A program made the position numbers and the translations under genes. A DNA stretch of 64,000 bases from Flavobacterium dauae (GTDB lineage: Bacteria; Bacteroidota; Bacteroidia; Flavobacteriales; Flavobacteriaceae): assembly GCF_004151275.2 (NCBI RefSeq), contig NZ_CP130821.1, forward strand, positions 2,108,001 to 2,172,000, given 5' to 3'. Shown piece by piece: positions 10,636-19,964 of the stretch (position 1 is its first letter; each line of letters starts with the position of its first letter). A model generated the notes under the pieces. The model saw only the letters and a program-made list of their open reading frames with translations, ran no database searches and was not told the DNA's origin.

Positions 10636-11688
10636 ATGAAAAAGGAATTTACTAAAGGTCAGGGAGCCATAACAAATATTCACAACCGTTTTTTTAAACA
10701 ACGGTATGAAACATCTATTTATCAAGATGATTACGAAGAGAAAATTGCTAAGACTCGAATTTTAGAAGTTTTCCCAAAAACCATTGTCAATAAGGTAAAA
10801 GGAAACAGTTTACCTTTTCTGTATTCTATGAATCCATACCAAGGTTGCGAACACGGTTGTGCCTATTGTTATGCCCGACCAACCCATCAATATTGGGGAT
10901 TTAGCGCCGGTGTAGATTTTGAACGAATTATTTTGGTAAAGAAAAACGCTCCGGAACTTTTAGAACAACATTTTAAAAAGAAAGGTTACTTGCCAGCTGT
11001 GATTTCGCTTTCAGGAAACACCGATTGTTATCAGCCTATTGAACGTAAACTGGGAATTACCCGCAACTTATTACAGGTTTGTTTAGATTACCGCCACCCG
11101 GTGAGCATCATTACAAAAAATGCGTTGGTAATTCGTGATTTAGATTTATTGAAAGATTTAGCCGATAAAAATTTAGTAAATGTATCGTTAAGTATCCCAA
11201 CCATAAACGAAGATTTACGCCGAGTTTTAGAACCCAGAACATCATCGGTAAAAACAAAATTAAAAGCTTTAGAAACACTATCGCTTAAAGGCATTCCAAC
11301 ACACGTAATGGTTGCACCCATTATTCCGGGAATCAACAGCACAGAAATTTTACCTATTTTAAAAACAATTGCAGAAAACGGAGCGAATTCCTTCGGATAT
11401 ACTTTAGTAGGATTGAACGATGAAGTGGAACCTGTTTTTAAAGATTGGCTGGAAACGCATTATCCCGATCGAAAAGAAAAAGTTTTAAACCAAATAGCAT
11501 CGTTGCATAAAGGAAATCTAGCAGAAAAGAATATTGCCAAACGAAATGCAGGAAACGGAAATTTTGCCGATATGATTCACAACACATTCGATATTGGAAG
11601 AAAGAAATTTTTCAGTCAATCTAAATTTCCTGCGTTATCAACCGATTTGTTTGATGGAACCAAAGGCGAACAGTTGCGTTTATTTTAA
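10636..11688 (+). CDS. PA0069-like radical SAM protein
   Basis: A 350-residue radical SAM enzyme. The 4Fe-4S cluster motif CEHGCAYCYA (C71, C75, C78) follows SMNPYQG, the hallmark of the PA0069 / spore-photoproduct-lyase-related group, whose substrates are unknown. Later motifs are SLSIPTINEDL and HVMVAPIIPGIN. I prefer the ATG at 10636 (MKKEFTKGQG) to the in-frame TTG at 10624. It stands alone between divergent or convergent neighbours. Confidence 0.88.
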   Translation: MKKEFTKGQGAITNIHNRFFKQRYETSIYQDDYEEKIAKTRILEVFPKTIVNKVKGNSLPFLYSMNPYQGCEHGCAYCYARPTHQYWGFSAGVDFERIILVKKNAPELLEQHFKKKGYLPAVISLSGNTDCYQPIERKLGITRNLLQVCLDYRHPVSIITKNALVIRDLDLLKDLADKNLVNVSLSIPTINEDLRRVLEPRTSSVKTKLKALETLSLKGIPTHVMVAPIIPGINSTEILPILKTIAENGANSFGYTLVGLNDEVEPVFKDWLETHYPDRKEKVLNQIASLHKGNLAEKNIAKRNAGNGNFADMIHNTFDIGRKKFFSQSKFPALSTDLFDGTKGEQLRLF

Positions 11689-11699
11689 TAAGTAAAATT

Positions 11700-12365
11700 T
11701 TATCGAGCGTTTAATGATATTCTGCTTTGGTTATCCTTGTTACCAAAACGTGCATTGTAAACATCGGTATATTTGTAAATATCAACACTTTCAACATCGT
11801 TCTGATTTAACGATCGAAACGTTTCTTCGCTAACACGTACACCATCTACAATATACGTATAATTTCCGTTTCGGGTTAAATTTTCTACATCCTTTAAAAT
11901 GGTTTCTGGTCTTCTGTTTTTTTCAGGTTCATTAGCTGGAAAAATTTTTAATAATGGAATCCTGGGACCCCAACCGCCACAAGCAAAAATTTGAGAACGT
12001 GTTACGTTTTCAATAGCTCTTTTCGTAGTATCCTCTTTCTCATCAATATTTGTCAACGTATCTTCAGTTATTGCTGTTAATAAAACTTCATCGACTTTGA
12101 TTTTCTTTGATTTCGGTGTAGTAACTTTCTTTTTTATGGAAGAATAAGAAACGACTGCTTTTTCGTCATTAGATTCTTTTTCCAAAGCAGGTATTTCTTC
12201 CTGCATTGGTTCTTCGGTTGAAACAATTGGTTCTTGATCGATAATCAATTGTTCTTTTTCAGTTTTATTGATAAACCATATTCCAATTGAAACCAAAACC
12301 AGCAAAACAACGGTATATTTCCCGTAAAAATGGCGTTTGGCACTTAATTTATCTTTATTTTTCAT
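11700..12365 (-). CDS. Single-pass membrane protein with TonB-receptor plug-like C-terminus
   Basis: A 221-residue protein with one transmembrane helix near residues 14-31 (YTVVLLVLVSIGIWF), an acidic and Lys-rich linker (about 40-110), and a C-terminal globular part. The C-terminus reads YTYIVDGVRVSEETFRSL then DVESVDIYK, which resembles the plug-domain segment of TonB-dependent receptors (a 'DG...' loop followed by 'I..I.vlK'). Similar short plug-like tails occur in Bacteroidota envelope sensor proteins, but I do not recognise this protein. It converges on the radical SAM gene with an 11-base gap. Confidence 0.65.
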   Translation of the reverse strand: MKNKDKLSAKRHFYGKYTVVLLVLVSIGIWFINKTEKEQLIIDQEPIVSTEEPMQEEIPALEKESNDEKAVVSYSSIKKKVTTPKSKKIKVDEVLLTAITEDTLTNIDEKEDTTKRAIENVTRSQIFACGGWGPRIPLLKIFPANEPEKNRRPETILKDVENLTRNGNYTYIVDGVRVSEETFRSLNQNDVESVDIYKYTDVYNARFGNKDNQSRISLNAR

Positions 12366-12386
12366 ATCCTATATAGTTGATAATAG

Positions 12387-12417
12387 CAAAGTTAATTCTT
12401 ATAAAGAATTTTCTCAA
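12387..12417 (-). promoter_or_regulatory. Bacteroidota-type promoter for the plug-like membrane protein
   Basis: On the minus strand, TAACTTTG (-7 type TAnnTTTG, 12387-12394) is preceded by TTG (12415-12417) with a 20-base spacer. It lies about 22 bases from the start codon at 12365. Confidence 0.55.
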
Positions 12418-12466
12418 AGCAAGATATTCTTTTTTGGTAAAGTTTCAAGAAAAACACCTATATATT

Positions 12467-12496
12467 TTGTTTAAGATTTCTTTCTCAATATTTTTG
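12467..12496 (+). promoter_or_regulatory. Consensus Bacteroidota promoter for the acyl-CoA dehydrogenase
   Basis: TTG at 12467-12469, exactly 19 bases, then TATTTTTG at 12489-12496, matching TTG-N19-TAnnTTTG. It ends 24 bases before the ATG at 12521. Confidence 0.7.
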
Positions 12497-12520
12497 CTAC
12501 TCAACTAAACAATTGTAGAT

Positions 12521-13699
12521 ATGAAACCGGATTTATTTCAGGCACCAGATTATTATTTATTAGACGATTTACTTACAGAAGAACATAAATTAGTACGCGA
12601 TGCTGCGCGTGCTTGGGTTAAGAAAGAAGTTTCACCCATTATTGAAGATTACGCACAACGTGCAGAATTTCCTACACAGATTGTAAAAGGGTTAGGCGAA
12701 ATTGGCGGTTTTGGACCTTATATTCCTGTGGAATACGGTGGTGCAGGATTAGATCAGATTTCGTACGGATTAATTATGCAGGAAATTGAGCGTGGCGATT
12801 CAGGTGTACGTTCTACCTCATCGGTTCAATCATCGTTGGTAATGTATCCAATTTGGAAATACGGAAACGAAGAGCAACGCATGAAATATCTTCCAAAATT
12901 AGCAACCGGCGAAATGATCGGATGTTTTGGTTTAACAGAACCTGATTTTGGATCGAACCCAGGCGGAATGGTTACCAACTTTAAAGACAAAGGCGATCAT
13001 TACTTGTTAAACGGAGCAAAAATGTGGATTTCGAACGCGCCATTTGCAGATATTGCCGTTGTTTGGGCGAAAGACGAAAGCGGACGTATTCACGGATTGA
13101 TCGTTGAACGCGGTATGGAAGGTTTTACAACTCCTGAAACACACAACAAATGGTCGTTACGTGCATCGGCAACCGGCGAATTAATTTTTGATAACGTTAA
13201 AGTTCCTAAAGAAAATTTATTACCAAACAAATCGGGCTTAGGTGCACCACTTGGCTGTTTAGATTCGGCTCGTTATGGTATTGCTTGGGGTGCAATTGGT
13301 GCTGCGATGGATTGTTACGATACGGCTTTAAGATATTCTAAAGAGCGTATCCAGTTTGACAAACCAATTGGAGCAACCCAGTTACAACAAAAAAAATTAG
13401 CCGAAATGATTACCGAAATCACTAAAGCACAGTTATTAACCTGGCGTTTGGGTGTTTTGCGTAACGAAGGGCGTGCGACTTCCGCTCAAATATCAATGGC
13501 AAAACGCAACAACGTAGATATGGCATTAACTATTGCCCGTGATGCCCGCCAAATGTTAGGTGGAATGGGTATTACCGGCGAATATTCTATTATGCGACAC
13601 ATGATGAATTTAGAATCGGTTGTTACTTATGAAGGTACACACGACATTCACTTGTTAATTACAGGTATGGATGTTACCGGTTTCCCGGCTTTTAAATAA
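12521..13699 (+). CDS. gcdH: Acyl-CoA dehydrogenase, glutaryl-CoA dehydrogenase type
   Basis: A 392-residue FAD enzyme of the acyl-CoA dehydrogenase family. FAD/substrate motifs are GCFGLTEPDFGSNPGGM and WISNAPFADIAVVWAKD. The catalytic Glu lies in VVTYEGTHDIH near residue 370. The N-terminal EHKLVRDAARAWVKKEVSPI and GMDVTGFPAF at the C-terminus match the glutaryl-CoA dehydrogenase subgroup, which makes crotonyl-CoA in lysine and tryptophan breakdown. The substrate is inferred from this overall similarity only. The gene is monocistronic, with a consensus promoter and its own terminator. Confidence 0.85.
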   Translation: MKPDLFQAPDYYLLDDLLTEEHKLVRDAARAWVKKEVSPIIEDYAQRAEFPTQIVKGLGEIGGFGPYIPVEYGGAGLDQISYGLIMQEIERGDSGVRSTSSVQSSLVMYPIWKYGNEEQRMKYLPKLATGEMIGCFGLTEPDFGSNPGGMVTNFKDKGDHYLLNGAKMWISNAPFADIAVVWAKDESGRIHGLIVERGMEGFTTPETHNKWSLRASATGELIFDNVKVPKENLLPNKSGLGAPLGCLDSARYGIAWGAIGAAMDCYDTALRYSKERIQFDKPIGATQLQQKKLAEMITEITKAQLLTWRLGVLRNEGRATSAQISMAKRNNVDMALTIARDARQMLGGMGITGEYSIMRHMMNLESVVTYEGTHDIHLLITGMDVTGFPAFK

Positions 13700-13720
13700 G
13701 ATAATTTATTATAAAATAAG

Positions 13721-13745
13721 AAATCCCGAACGTTCGGGATTTTTT
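13721..13745. terminator. Bidirectional terminator after the acyl-CoA dehydrogenase
   Basis: The 22-base palindrome at 13721-13742 (half-site AAATCCCGAAC) is followed by a T-run. It is shared with the convergent gene whose stop is at 13745. Confidence 0.9.
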
Positions 13746-14062
13746 TAATTTTCATTTTCTTCATTCATATACTGTTTATGGTATTTTAAATACCAAATCC
13801 AAAGTCCAATAAGACTTAGAAAAACAACCAACAACGTTTGATCTATCTTTTTCCATCGATCAAACAAGTTACTACTCCAAATAATAAAAAGCACGCTTAC
13901 CGAAAGTATAACGTGAACAATTTGTATGTACAGGTAAATTTTATACTCTTCGTTTAGGTAAAAAGCTTTGTCGTGCAAAACAAAGATCGAAAGTAAATAC
14001 CCCATAATCAACAGAGTTAAAACCCATAACATCCATTTAATGCTTTTGTGCAAATGTTTCAT
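13745..14062 (-). CDS. Small integral membrane protein of unknown function
   Basis: A 105-residue protein with three hydrophobic helices: about 10-28 (WMLWVLTLLIMGYLLSIFVL), 44-65 (IYIQIVHVILSVSVLFIIW region) and 75-93. A short charged tail follows (HKQYMNEENEN). No family was recognised. The start is the ATG at 14062, and no alternative in-frame Met precedes the first helix. Confidence 0.65.
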   Translation of the reverse strand: MKHLHKSIKWMLWVLTLLIMGYLLSIFVLHDKAFYLNEEYKIYLYIQIVHVILSVSVLFIIWSSNLFDRWKKIDQTLLVVFLSLIGLWIWYLKYHKQYMNEENEN

Positions 14063-14199
14063 TTATCCTTATAAAATAATACACAAAAGTAATTAAATAT
14101 TTATTTGAATAAACATTCCGTATATTTTTTACAATTAAATTTAAAAATTAACAACTGGCTGTTTCTAAAAAACTATTTTTCAATACGACATAAAAAAAA

Positions 14200-14226
14200 A
14201 CGAGATTGTAACAATCTCGTTTTTCC
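14200..14226. terminator. Terminator downstream of the ferredoxin gene
   Basis: A perfect 10-base stem, ACGAGATTGT / ACAATCTCGT, flanked by A9 on the left and T5 on the right. For the minus-strand ferredoxin gene it ends a 3' UTR of about 115 bases. That UTR also holds a second perfect hairpin, ATTAAAGG-TTCT-CCTTTAAT, at 14242-14261. The rest of the 14063-14339 gap shows no gene. Confidence 0.8.
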
Positions 14227-14339
14227 AAATAAATTAAACCTATTAAAGGTTCTCCTTTAATAAATTTTGTTTTAATTAAAAACATTCAAAAACCAAATAT
14301 ATTAAAAATAACTTAAACCTTTCTTAAAAAATATTTTTT

Positions 14340-14675
14340 TTAAGATTCTGGTGCCAATTCAATTCTTAAACCGTCAATTTCCGGAGTAATGGGAATTTGG
14401 CAACCTAAACGACTGTTTTCTTTCACGTTAAAAGCTTCCCAAAGCATTGCTTCTTCATCAAGATTTTTCTCAACCAAACTCACTTCGTCTTCATTTAACA
14501 CATAACATTGGCACGATGCACACATTGCCATACCGCCACAAATACCAATGGTTCCTTCTTCGGCTAACTCGTACGCACGCACCAGTTCCATTACGTTCAT
14601 ATTCATATCGGTAGGTGCATCAACAGTATGCTCTGCCCCTTCTCTATCTATAATTGTTATTTTAATATCGCTCAT
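14340..14675 (-). CDS. 2Fe-2S ferredoxin (adrenodoxin type)
   Basis: A ferredoxin of about 111 residues, starting at MSDIKITIIDREG (14675); an alternative ATG three codons upstream gives MQIM. The cluster ligands are CGGMAMCASC (C-x5-C-x2-C) and a fourth Cys in SRLGCQIPI, the adrenodoxin/Fdx pattern. It carries electrons in the cytoplasm. A ferredoxin-NADP reductase (17197) and NifU/Mrp Fe-S assembly genes (18335-19739) lie on the same strand within 5 kb, so they are plausible partners, although they are not in the same operon. Confidence 0.9.
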   Translation of the reverse strand: MSDIKITIIDREGAEHTVDAPTDMNMNVMELVRAYELAEEGTIGICGGMAMCASCQCYVLNEDEVSLVEKNLDEEAMLWEAFNVKENSRLGCQIPITPEIDGLRIELAPES

Positions 14676-14749
14676 AATCTGCATTTTTGCAAAGATACTA
14701 ATTATTAAAACGATAGTTGAACGAACGCTTTAAGTTCCTACATAAAAAA

Positions 14750-14772
14750 ACGAGCTTTCAAATAAAGCTCGT
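14750..14772 (-). terminator. Terminator for the ABC transporter genes
   Basis: Stem ACGAGCTTT / AAAGCTCGT with a 5-base loop. The T-run is on the minus strand (A7 at 14744-14750 on the plus strand). It lies 70 bases downstream of the ATPase stop. Confidence 0.8.
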
Positions 14773-14786
14773 CTGTTATAATTATA

Positions 14787-14813
14787 CCTACAAGGTTTTA
14801 GAAACCTTGCAGG
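14787..14813. repeat. Dispersed palindrome, family B copy 1
   Basis: Inverted repeat CCTACAAGGTTT-TAG-AAACCTTGCAGG. Related palindromes are at 17148, 36010, 46202, 62563 and 62625. Confidence 0.7.
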
Positions 14814-14842
14814 ATAAATCTGTGAATCTGTGGTTAAGCAAA

Positions 14843-15544
14843 TTAAACTACCACATCAAAAAAAGCGGTTAATTCTTCAAAAGAATATTGTTTGGTATCG
14901 ATATCCTTAATGATTCTACCGCGTTCAAAACACACAATTCTGTCTGATATTTCAAACGTATGATTTAAATCGTGGCTTGAAACCAATAAAGTTGTCTGTT
15001 TAGCATCAGCAATGTTGCGTAAAATCTTTTTTAAACGAATTTGTGTTGTTGGATCTAAATTAGCAAAAGGTTCATCTAAAATTACCACTTTAGGATTTCC
15101 GATTAACGTTCCAATGATTCCTACTTTCTTTTGATTTCCTTTAGAAAGATCGCGAATAAATTTATTTTTTTCTAAAATTTCGTTATTAAAGAAATCGGCA
15201 TAGGTTTGTAAAAAAGCATCAACCTGCTGTTTTGATTGATTACGCAATTCACCCAAAAAGTAAAAATATTCTTCGCAAGTTAGGTATCCAATCAAAAAAC
15301 TATCGTCTAAAAAAGCGGTAGTAAATGTTTTCCAATCTTCACTTTTATTTACAATAACATCATTGTTTTTAATAAAACCTTGTGTTGGCTCAATTAAATC
15401 TAACAACAAACTAAAAAAAGTTGTTTTTCCGGCACCGTTGTTACCTACTAAACCAAAACTTTGTCCTGTTGGAATTTCAAATCCCGGAAGATCCAGTACT
15501 AAATTTCCGTCGTATATCTTTTTTAAATTTTCTACTTGTATCAT
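14843..15544 (-). CDS. ABC transporter ATP-binding protein
   Basis: A 233-residue ATPase with Walker A GNNGAGKTTFF (about 35-45), the ABC signature in IRDLSKGNQKKVG, Walker B VVILDEPFANLDP and the H-loop SSHDLNH. It resembles single-domain ATPases of ABC-2 type exporters. It begins two bases after the permease gene stop and therefore pairs with it. The transported substrate is unknown. Confidence 0.9.
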   Translation of the reverse strand: MIQVENLKKIYDGNLVLDLPGFEIPTGQSFGLVGNNGAGKTTFFSLLLDLIEPTQGFIKNNDVIVNKSEDWKTFTTAFLDDSFLIGYLTCEEYFYFLGELRNQSKQQVDAFLQTYADFFNNEILEKNKFIRDLSKGNQKKVGIIGTLIGNPKVVILDEPFANLDPTTQIRLKKILRNIADAKQTTLLVSSHDLNHTFEISDRIVCFERGRIIKDIDTKQYSFEELTAFFDVVV

Positions 15545-15546
15545 AA

Positions 15547-17010
15547 CTATTTGTAAGCTTTTATGGTTTTATATTTTTGTGATTTATATAGATTTTCTAT
15601 TAAATTAAACATTAGCTTTTTAAGTAAGATTCCTACTAAACCAATTATAACAAATACAATAATTGCGGTGTTAAAAGGCAAAAATGTGGTTAAAATTAAA
15701 TACAATACCATAGGAATTGCTAAAGTAGGAATGCTTAATAATAATGTTTGAACGCTGAATGCTTTACTATCGCCAAATGCGTTTTTATTGCTTGATAAAT
15801 CGATTTTTGAACGAACAAAAGCCCCTGTAATCAATGACATATAACAGTTCCAACCGATGTTATAAAAGCCAACAGCAACAATGATCAAATAAGTTTGTAA
15901 ACCAAAAAATAGATAAAAACTTGCCAGTATGGTAGAAACCAGCGTTCCTAAAACCATTACCAACCATTTTGATTCTAAATATATTCGGTACGGAATATTT
16001 TGTGTCATCATTAACGGATAATAACTGCTGTCCCAACTTGGAACGTATTGCCCGAAAAGCATCATAAATCCACCCGTTATCATTATGGCTGCCAATATGG
16101 TAAAAAACGTGTTTGATTTATACATATCCATTGTAAAAAACAACAATCCATACAGTAAAAATACGCCACTCATTAGCAACACGGTTCGGGTTCGTTTGTT
16201 ACGGGTTAGTAGTTTTAAATCTAACTTTAAAAACGGAGCTAACTTTCCAAAACGGTTTAAAAAGTTTAAATCGTAGTATTTGTAGGTTTCTTTTTTTACG
16301 ACAACGGCACTGTCTAAAGATAAATTTTTAAAGTAAAAGCGGTAACAAGCTACCAGCAATGCAATTAAGTAAGCTGCTACAACTACTATTAAAAACGGAT
16401 AATTATAAAGTGCTTCAAAGAAATATTTGGTGTAAGCGGTAACTTCTACAAACTTAAAATAATCTAACGCCAGAACGCCTGCAAAAACCACTAAAAACGG
16501 CAATGCAAATTTGTTAACGTGATTTAAAAGCTGTACCAAAAAGTTGTTTGCCCAAAAGAATATGGTAAACGATAATGCAAACACGAAACCTGCTACAAAA
16601 CCTACTTTATAGTCTAACACCAATAAAAGTAAAATTGCACCGCCCATAAACAGGTTTACAAAATTAAAAAACGATAATGCCGATTTTGTTAAACAATAAT
16701 TTACAATTGTTTTTTTACGAACATTTTGTATAAGCAAAGGCTTTACCAAAGTAGTTGGCATTTTTTGAAAGAAGTAACGAATAACTAAATCGCCCAACCA
16801 TAAATAAACGGCATATTTAAAAAAGCCCTGAAACGGATCTAACCCTTCTTCTTCAGCCATTTTAAATAAACCGGCACTCATTAAAGTCATTATAATTAGA
16901 TAACAAAGTCCAAAATAGCCTTTACCAATTGCCATTATAATACTTTGTGCCATACCGCCTTTACGCTTTATGCCTTTCCATTCTAAATTGGCGAGTTGTT
17001 TAAATGTCAT
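15547..17010 (-). CDS. DUF5687-family ABC transporter permease
   Basis: A 487-residue polytopic membrane protein with about 11-12 hydrophobic helices. It contains a cytoplasmic Lys-rich stretch near 240-275 (KLAPFLKLDLKLLTRNKRTR) that is typical of ABC-2 permeases of the Bacteroidota DUF5687 family. The opening FKQLANLEWKGIKRKGG is also usual there. It is the upstream gene of the pair, with the ATPase starting two bases after its stop. Function beyond export is not known. Confidence 0.82.
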   Translation of the reverse strand: MTFKQLANLEWKGIKRKGGMAQSIIMAIGKGYFGLCYLIIMTLMSAGLFKMAEEEGLDPFQGFFKYAVYLWLGDLVIRYFFQKMPTTLVKPLLIQNVRKKTIVNYCLTKSALSFFNFVNLFMGGAILLLLVLDYKVGFVAGFVFALSFTIFFWANNFLVQLLNHVNKFALPFLVVFAGVLALDYFKFVEVTAYTKYFFEALYNYPFLIVVVAAYLIALLVACYRFYFKNLSLDSAVVVKKETYKYYDLNFLNRFGKLAPFLKLDLKLLTRNKRTRTVLLMSGVFLLYGLLFFTMDMYKSNTFFTILAAIMITGGFMMLFGQYVPSWDSSYYPLMMTQNIPYRIYLESKWLVMVLGTLVSTILASFYLFFGLQTYLIIVAVGFYNIGWNCYMSLITGAFVRSKIDLSSNKNAFGDSKAFSVQTLLLSIPTLAIPMVLYLILTTFLPFNTAIIVFVIIGLVGILLKKLMFNLIENLYKSQKYKTIKAYK

Positions 17011-17090
17011 ACTGCTTTTTATTTAGTAAGTAGAAAAAGTTAATGAAATGTTACAAAAAGACAGCAATTATTTTAAGTGATAAAAAACTA

Positions 17091-17178
17091 AACCCTTTCA
17101 GAGTTTGGAACTCTGAAAGGGTTAGTTGTTATAGGATAATTATCTAAAACCTGCGAGGTTTTGAAAACCTCGCAGGTT
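17091..17178. repeat. Two tandem hairpins between the permease and FNR genes (second is family B copy 2)
   Basis: The first hairpin is AACCCTTTCAGAGTT-TGG-AACTCTGAAAGGGTT (17091-17123). The second is AACCTGCGAGGTT-TTGAA-AACCTCGCAGGTT (17148-17178). They fill the gap downstream of the FNR gene and may also act as its terminator, but T-runs are weak. Confidence 0.7.
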
Positions 17179-17196
17179 GGGTTGTTTACAGATGAT

Positions 17197-18255
17197 TTAA
17201 TCAATTGCTTTTACAACTGCCTTTTCGGCTTCTTTACGGGTTCCGTCAAAACCGTCGATACCAGAAACGGTGGTGTATTTTAACACATATTTTTTACCGG
17301 GATTTATTCGGTTATAAACACTTTGGCACATTAAAGTAGCTTCGTGAAATCCGCATAAAATCAACTTTAATTTCCCAGGATAGGTGTTAATATCGCCAAT
17401 AGCATAAATACCTTCTATATTGGTTTGATAATCAAGTGCGTTGTTTACTTTAATAGCATTTTTTTCGATCTCTAATCCCCAGTTTGCAATAGGCCCTAAT
17501 TTTGGGGTTAAGCCAAACAAGGGAATAAAATAATCGGTTTCTATTTTCTTGGTCGATGTCCCACTGTCAAAAGATAACGTAACGCCTTCCACGTGTTCTG
17601 CACCGTGAATTTCGGTAACCTCAGCAGGTGTAATCAAATTGATTTTGCCCTGATGTTTTAATTCCTGAACTTTTTCTACAGAATCTAATGCCCCACGAAA
17701 CTCGTTTCTTCTGTGAACCAAAGTTACGCTTTTAGCAACATCGCTTAAAAAGATACTCCAATCTAAAGCAGAATCACCGCCGCCGCTTATCACAATGTTT
17801 TTATCTCTGAACTGTTCCGGATTTTTAACGAAATATTCCACGCCTTTATCTTCGTAAAAATTCAGTCCTTCAATAATAGGTTTTCTTGGTTCAAAACTAC
17901 CCAAACCTCCTGCAATTGCAACCGCTTTAGCGTGATGTTTTGTTCCTTTATTAGTGGTTACAATAAAAGTACCGTCTTCTAATTTTTCGATAGATTCTGC
18001 TACTTCGTTTAAGGTAAAACCAGGTTCAAACTGTTTAATTTGTTCCATTAAATTATCAATCAATTCGGCAGCGCCAACCGATGGATAGCCCGGAATATCG
18101 AAGATGGGTTTTTTAGGGTATAATTCGGTTAATTGTCCGCCGGGTTGCGGCAATCCGTCAATTATATGACAGCGTAATTTTAATAATCCAGCTTCGAACA
18201 CAGCAAAAAGTCCTGTTGGTCCGGCACCGATTATCAATATATCAGTTTCGATCAT
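17197..18255 (-). CDS. Thioredoxin-reductase-like ferredoxin-NADP+ reductase
   Basis: A 352-residue flavoprotein. The FAD-binding site is DILIIGAGPTGLFAVFEAG at the N-terminus and the NADPH site is NIVISGGGDSALDWS near 160. The C-terminal FAD contact is GIYAIGDINTYPGK. It lacks the CxxC redox pair of thioredoxin reductase, and the QPGGQLTELYPKKPIFDIPG segment is typical of the TrxR-like FNR group. It probably transfers electrons between NADPH and the 2Fe-2S ferredoxin encoded at 14340. Confidence 0.88.
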   Translation of the reverse strand: MIETDILIIGAGPTGLFAVFEAGLLKLRCHIIDGLPQPGGQLTELYPKKPIFDIPGYPSVGAAELIDNLMEQIKQFEPGFTLNEVAESIEKLEDGTFIVTTNKGTKHHAKAVAIAGGLGSFEPRKPIIEGLNFYEDKGVEYFVKNPEQFRDKNIVISGGGDSALDWSIFLSDVAKSVTLVHRRNEFRGALDSVEKVQELKHQGKINLITPAEVTEIHGAEHVEGVTLSFDSGTSTKKIETDYFIPLFGLTPKLGPIANWGLEIEKNAIKVNNALDYQTNIEGIYAIGDINTYPGKLKLILCGFHEATLMCQSVYNRINPGKKYVLKYTTVSGIDGFDGTRKEAEKAVVKAID

Positions 18256-18334
18256 AAATTAAGTTTTATATAAAATTAAAGAGGTATAAACATAAAAAAA
18301 GTGATAAACATCATTCATTTACCACTAATTTCAG

Positions 18335-18577
18335 TTATACATTAAGGTTTTCAACCGTTTCTATTTCGGGTGCATATTTTTTAATAGTGGTTTCTACGCC
18401 TGCTTTCAATGTCATTTGATTGATTTTACAAGACGTACAGGCACCTTCTAAACGAACTTTAACGTGTTTGTCGTCTTCAATAGAAACCAGCGTTATATCT
18501 CCGCCATCGGATTTTAAAAACGGACGGATTTCCTCTAACGCTTTTTCTACATTTTCTTTGATAGTTTCTGAAGCCAT
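18335..18577 (-). CDS. NifU C-terminal domain Fe-S scaffold protein
   Basis: An 80-residue NifU/NfuA-type protein. The scaffold motif CTSCKINQMTLK supplies the CxxC pair that binds a transferable Fe-S cluster, and RPFLKSDGGDITLVSI is the family opening. The open frame extends further upstream, but the ATG at 18577 (MASETIKENVEKAL) is the start that fits the family; the upstream part overlaps the Mrp gene in another frame. It lies 25 bases after the Mrp ATPase gene in one operon for Fe-S cluster assembly. Confidence 0.9.
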   Translation of the reverse strand: MASETIKENVEKALEEIRPFLKSDGGDITLVSIEDDKHVKVRLEGACTSCKINQMTLKAGVETTIKKYAPEIETVENLNV

Positions 18578-18602
18578 TTTGCTTGATATTTTATTTTGAA
18601 AC

Positions 18603-19739
18603 TTATTTTTTAACAGCAGAACAACCTGCCATTGTGGTAATTTTAATTGCTTCGGTTGGTGGCAGCGAATCATTTCTTAAAACGGTTTGCGATACTACAT
18701 TTTTAGCGATTTCAACAAAGGCATCGGCTACAAGTGATTTTTCCTGTAAAGCTGCCGGACGACCGTAATCTCCTGCTTCGCGAATGCTTTGAACAATTGG
18801 TACTTCGCCAAGGAACGGAACATCTAAATCTGCTGCCAAATTTTTAGCTCCTTCCTGTCCAAATATATAATATTTATTTTCGAGTAATTCTTCCGGAGTA
18901 AAATACGCCATATTTTCAATAATACCCAAAACCGGCACGTTGATGCTTTCTGCCATAAACATTGACACACCTTTTTTAGCATCTGCCAAAGCCACAGCTT
19001 GCGGGGTACTTACCACAACGGCTCCTGTAATAGGAAGCGACTGCATTATTGATAAGTGAATATCGCCCGTTCCCGGTGGTAAATCTAACAACAAGAAGTC
19101 TAATTCGCCCCAATCTGCATCAAAGATCATTTGGTTTAAGGCTTTAGAAGCCATTGGTCCACGCCAGATTACCGCCTGATCGGGACTTGTAAAGAAACCT
19201 ATCGACAATAATTCAACGCCATAGCTTACAATGGGTTTCATTTTCGATTTTCCATCCACATCAACCGAAATAGGTTTTGATTTCTCTACATCGAACATAA
19301 TCGGCATTGATGGTCCGTAAATATCGGCATCTAACACACCTACTTTAAAACCCATATTGGCTAAAGTAACCGCTAAATTGGCTGTGATTGTTGATTTACC
19401 AACACCTCCTTTTCCTGATGAAACAGCAATAATATTACTGATTCCCGGAATCGATTTTCCTTTGATCTCGGGTTTTTCCGGAGTTTCAACCTTAATATTT
19501 ACTTTTACTTTTGCCTTATCGTAGATTTTTTCGTGAATAACTTTCATAATATCCACTTCGGCACGTTTTTTAATATGTAAAGCCGGTGTGTGCAACGTAA
19601 CATCCACCACCACTTCGTCGCCAAAAGTCATTACGTTTTGAACCGCACCGCTTTCGACCATATTTTTACCTTCGCCTGCAACAGAAATGGTTTCTAAAGC
19701 CGACAATATCTCTTTTCTATCTAATTTCATTGAACTCAT
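18603..19739 (-). CDS. Mrp/NBP35 (ApbC) family Fe-S carrier ATPase
   Basis: A 378-residue P-loop ATPase that loads or carries Fe-S clusters. An N-terminal MIP18/DUF59 domain (about 1-85) is followed by the deviant Walker A SSGKGGVGKSTITANLAVTL, DADIYGPSMP, and the WGELDFLLLDLPPGTGD stretch, all diagnostic of Mrp/ApbC. The start is MSSMKLDRKE at 19739. It is co-transcribed with the NifU-like gene that follows. Confidence 0.92.
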   Translation of the reverse strand: MSSMKLDRKEILSALETISVAGEGKNMVESGAVQNVMTFGDEVVVDVTLHTPALHIKKRAEVDIMKVIHEKIYDKAKVKVNIKVETPEKPEIKGKSIPGISNIIAVSSGKGGVGKSTITANLAVTLANMGFKVGVLDADIYGPSMPIMFDVEKSKPISVDVDGKSKMKPIVSYGVELLSIGFFTSPDQAVIWRGPMASKALNQMIFDADWGELDFLLLDLPPGTGDIHLSIMQSLPITGAVVVSTPQAVALADAKKGVSMFMAESINVPVLGIIENMAYFTPEELLENKYYIFGQEGAKNLAADLDVPFLGEVPIVQSIREAGDYGRPAALQEKSLVADAFVEIAKNVVSQTVLRNDSLPPTEAIKITTMAGCSAVKK

Positions 19740-19964
19740 CTTGAATAATACTGTTTAAAAATCTGTTCTTAAACAACTTATGTAGAATAATTTTAAATTA
19801 CAAAGATAACACGAATTTGTTAAACTTTAAAGTTAATGATTTAATAAATTATGTGGACGTTGGGTGTGAGATGATGGGTGTTAATTAAATAAAAAGATTT
19901 AGAGCCATTATAGCCTTTATTTAAAAATAGCTGTAATTTTATAGAAACAAAAAATAAATAAATT

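Noticed and set aside
14195..14261. Orphan hairpins suggesting a small RNA gene
   Set aside because: They lie in the 3' UTR of the minus-strand ferredoxin gene, and the second has the form of its terminator.
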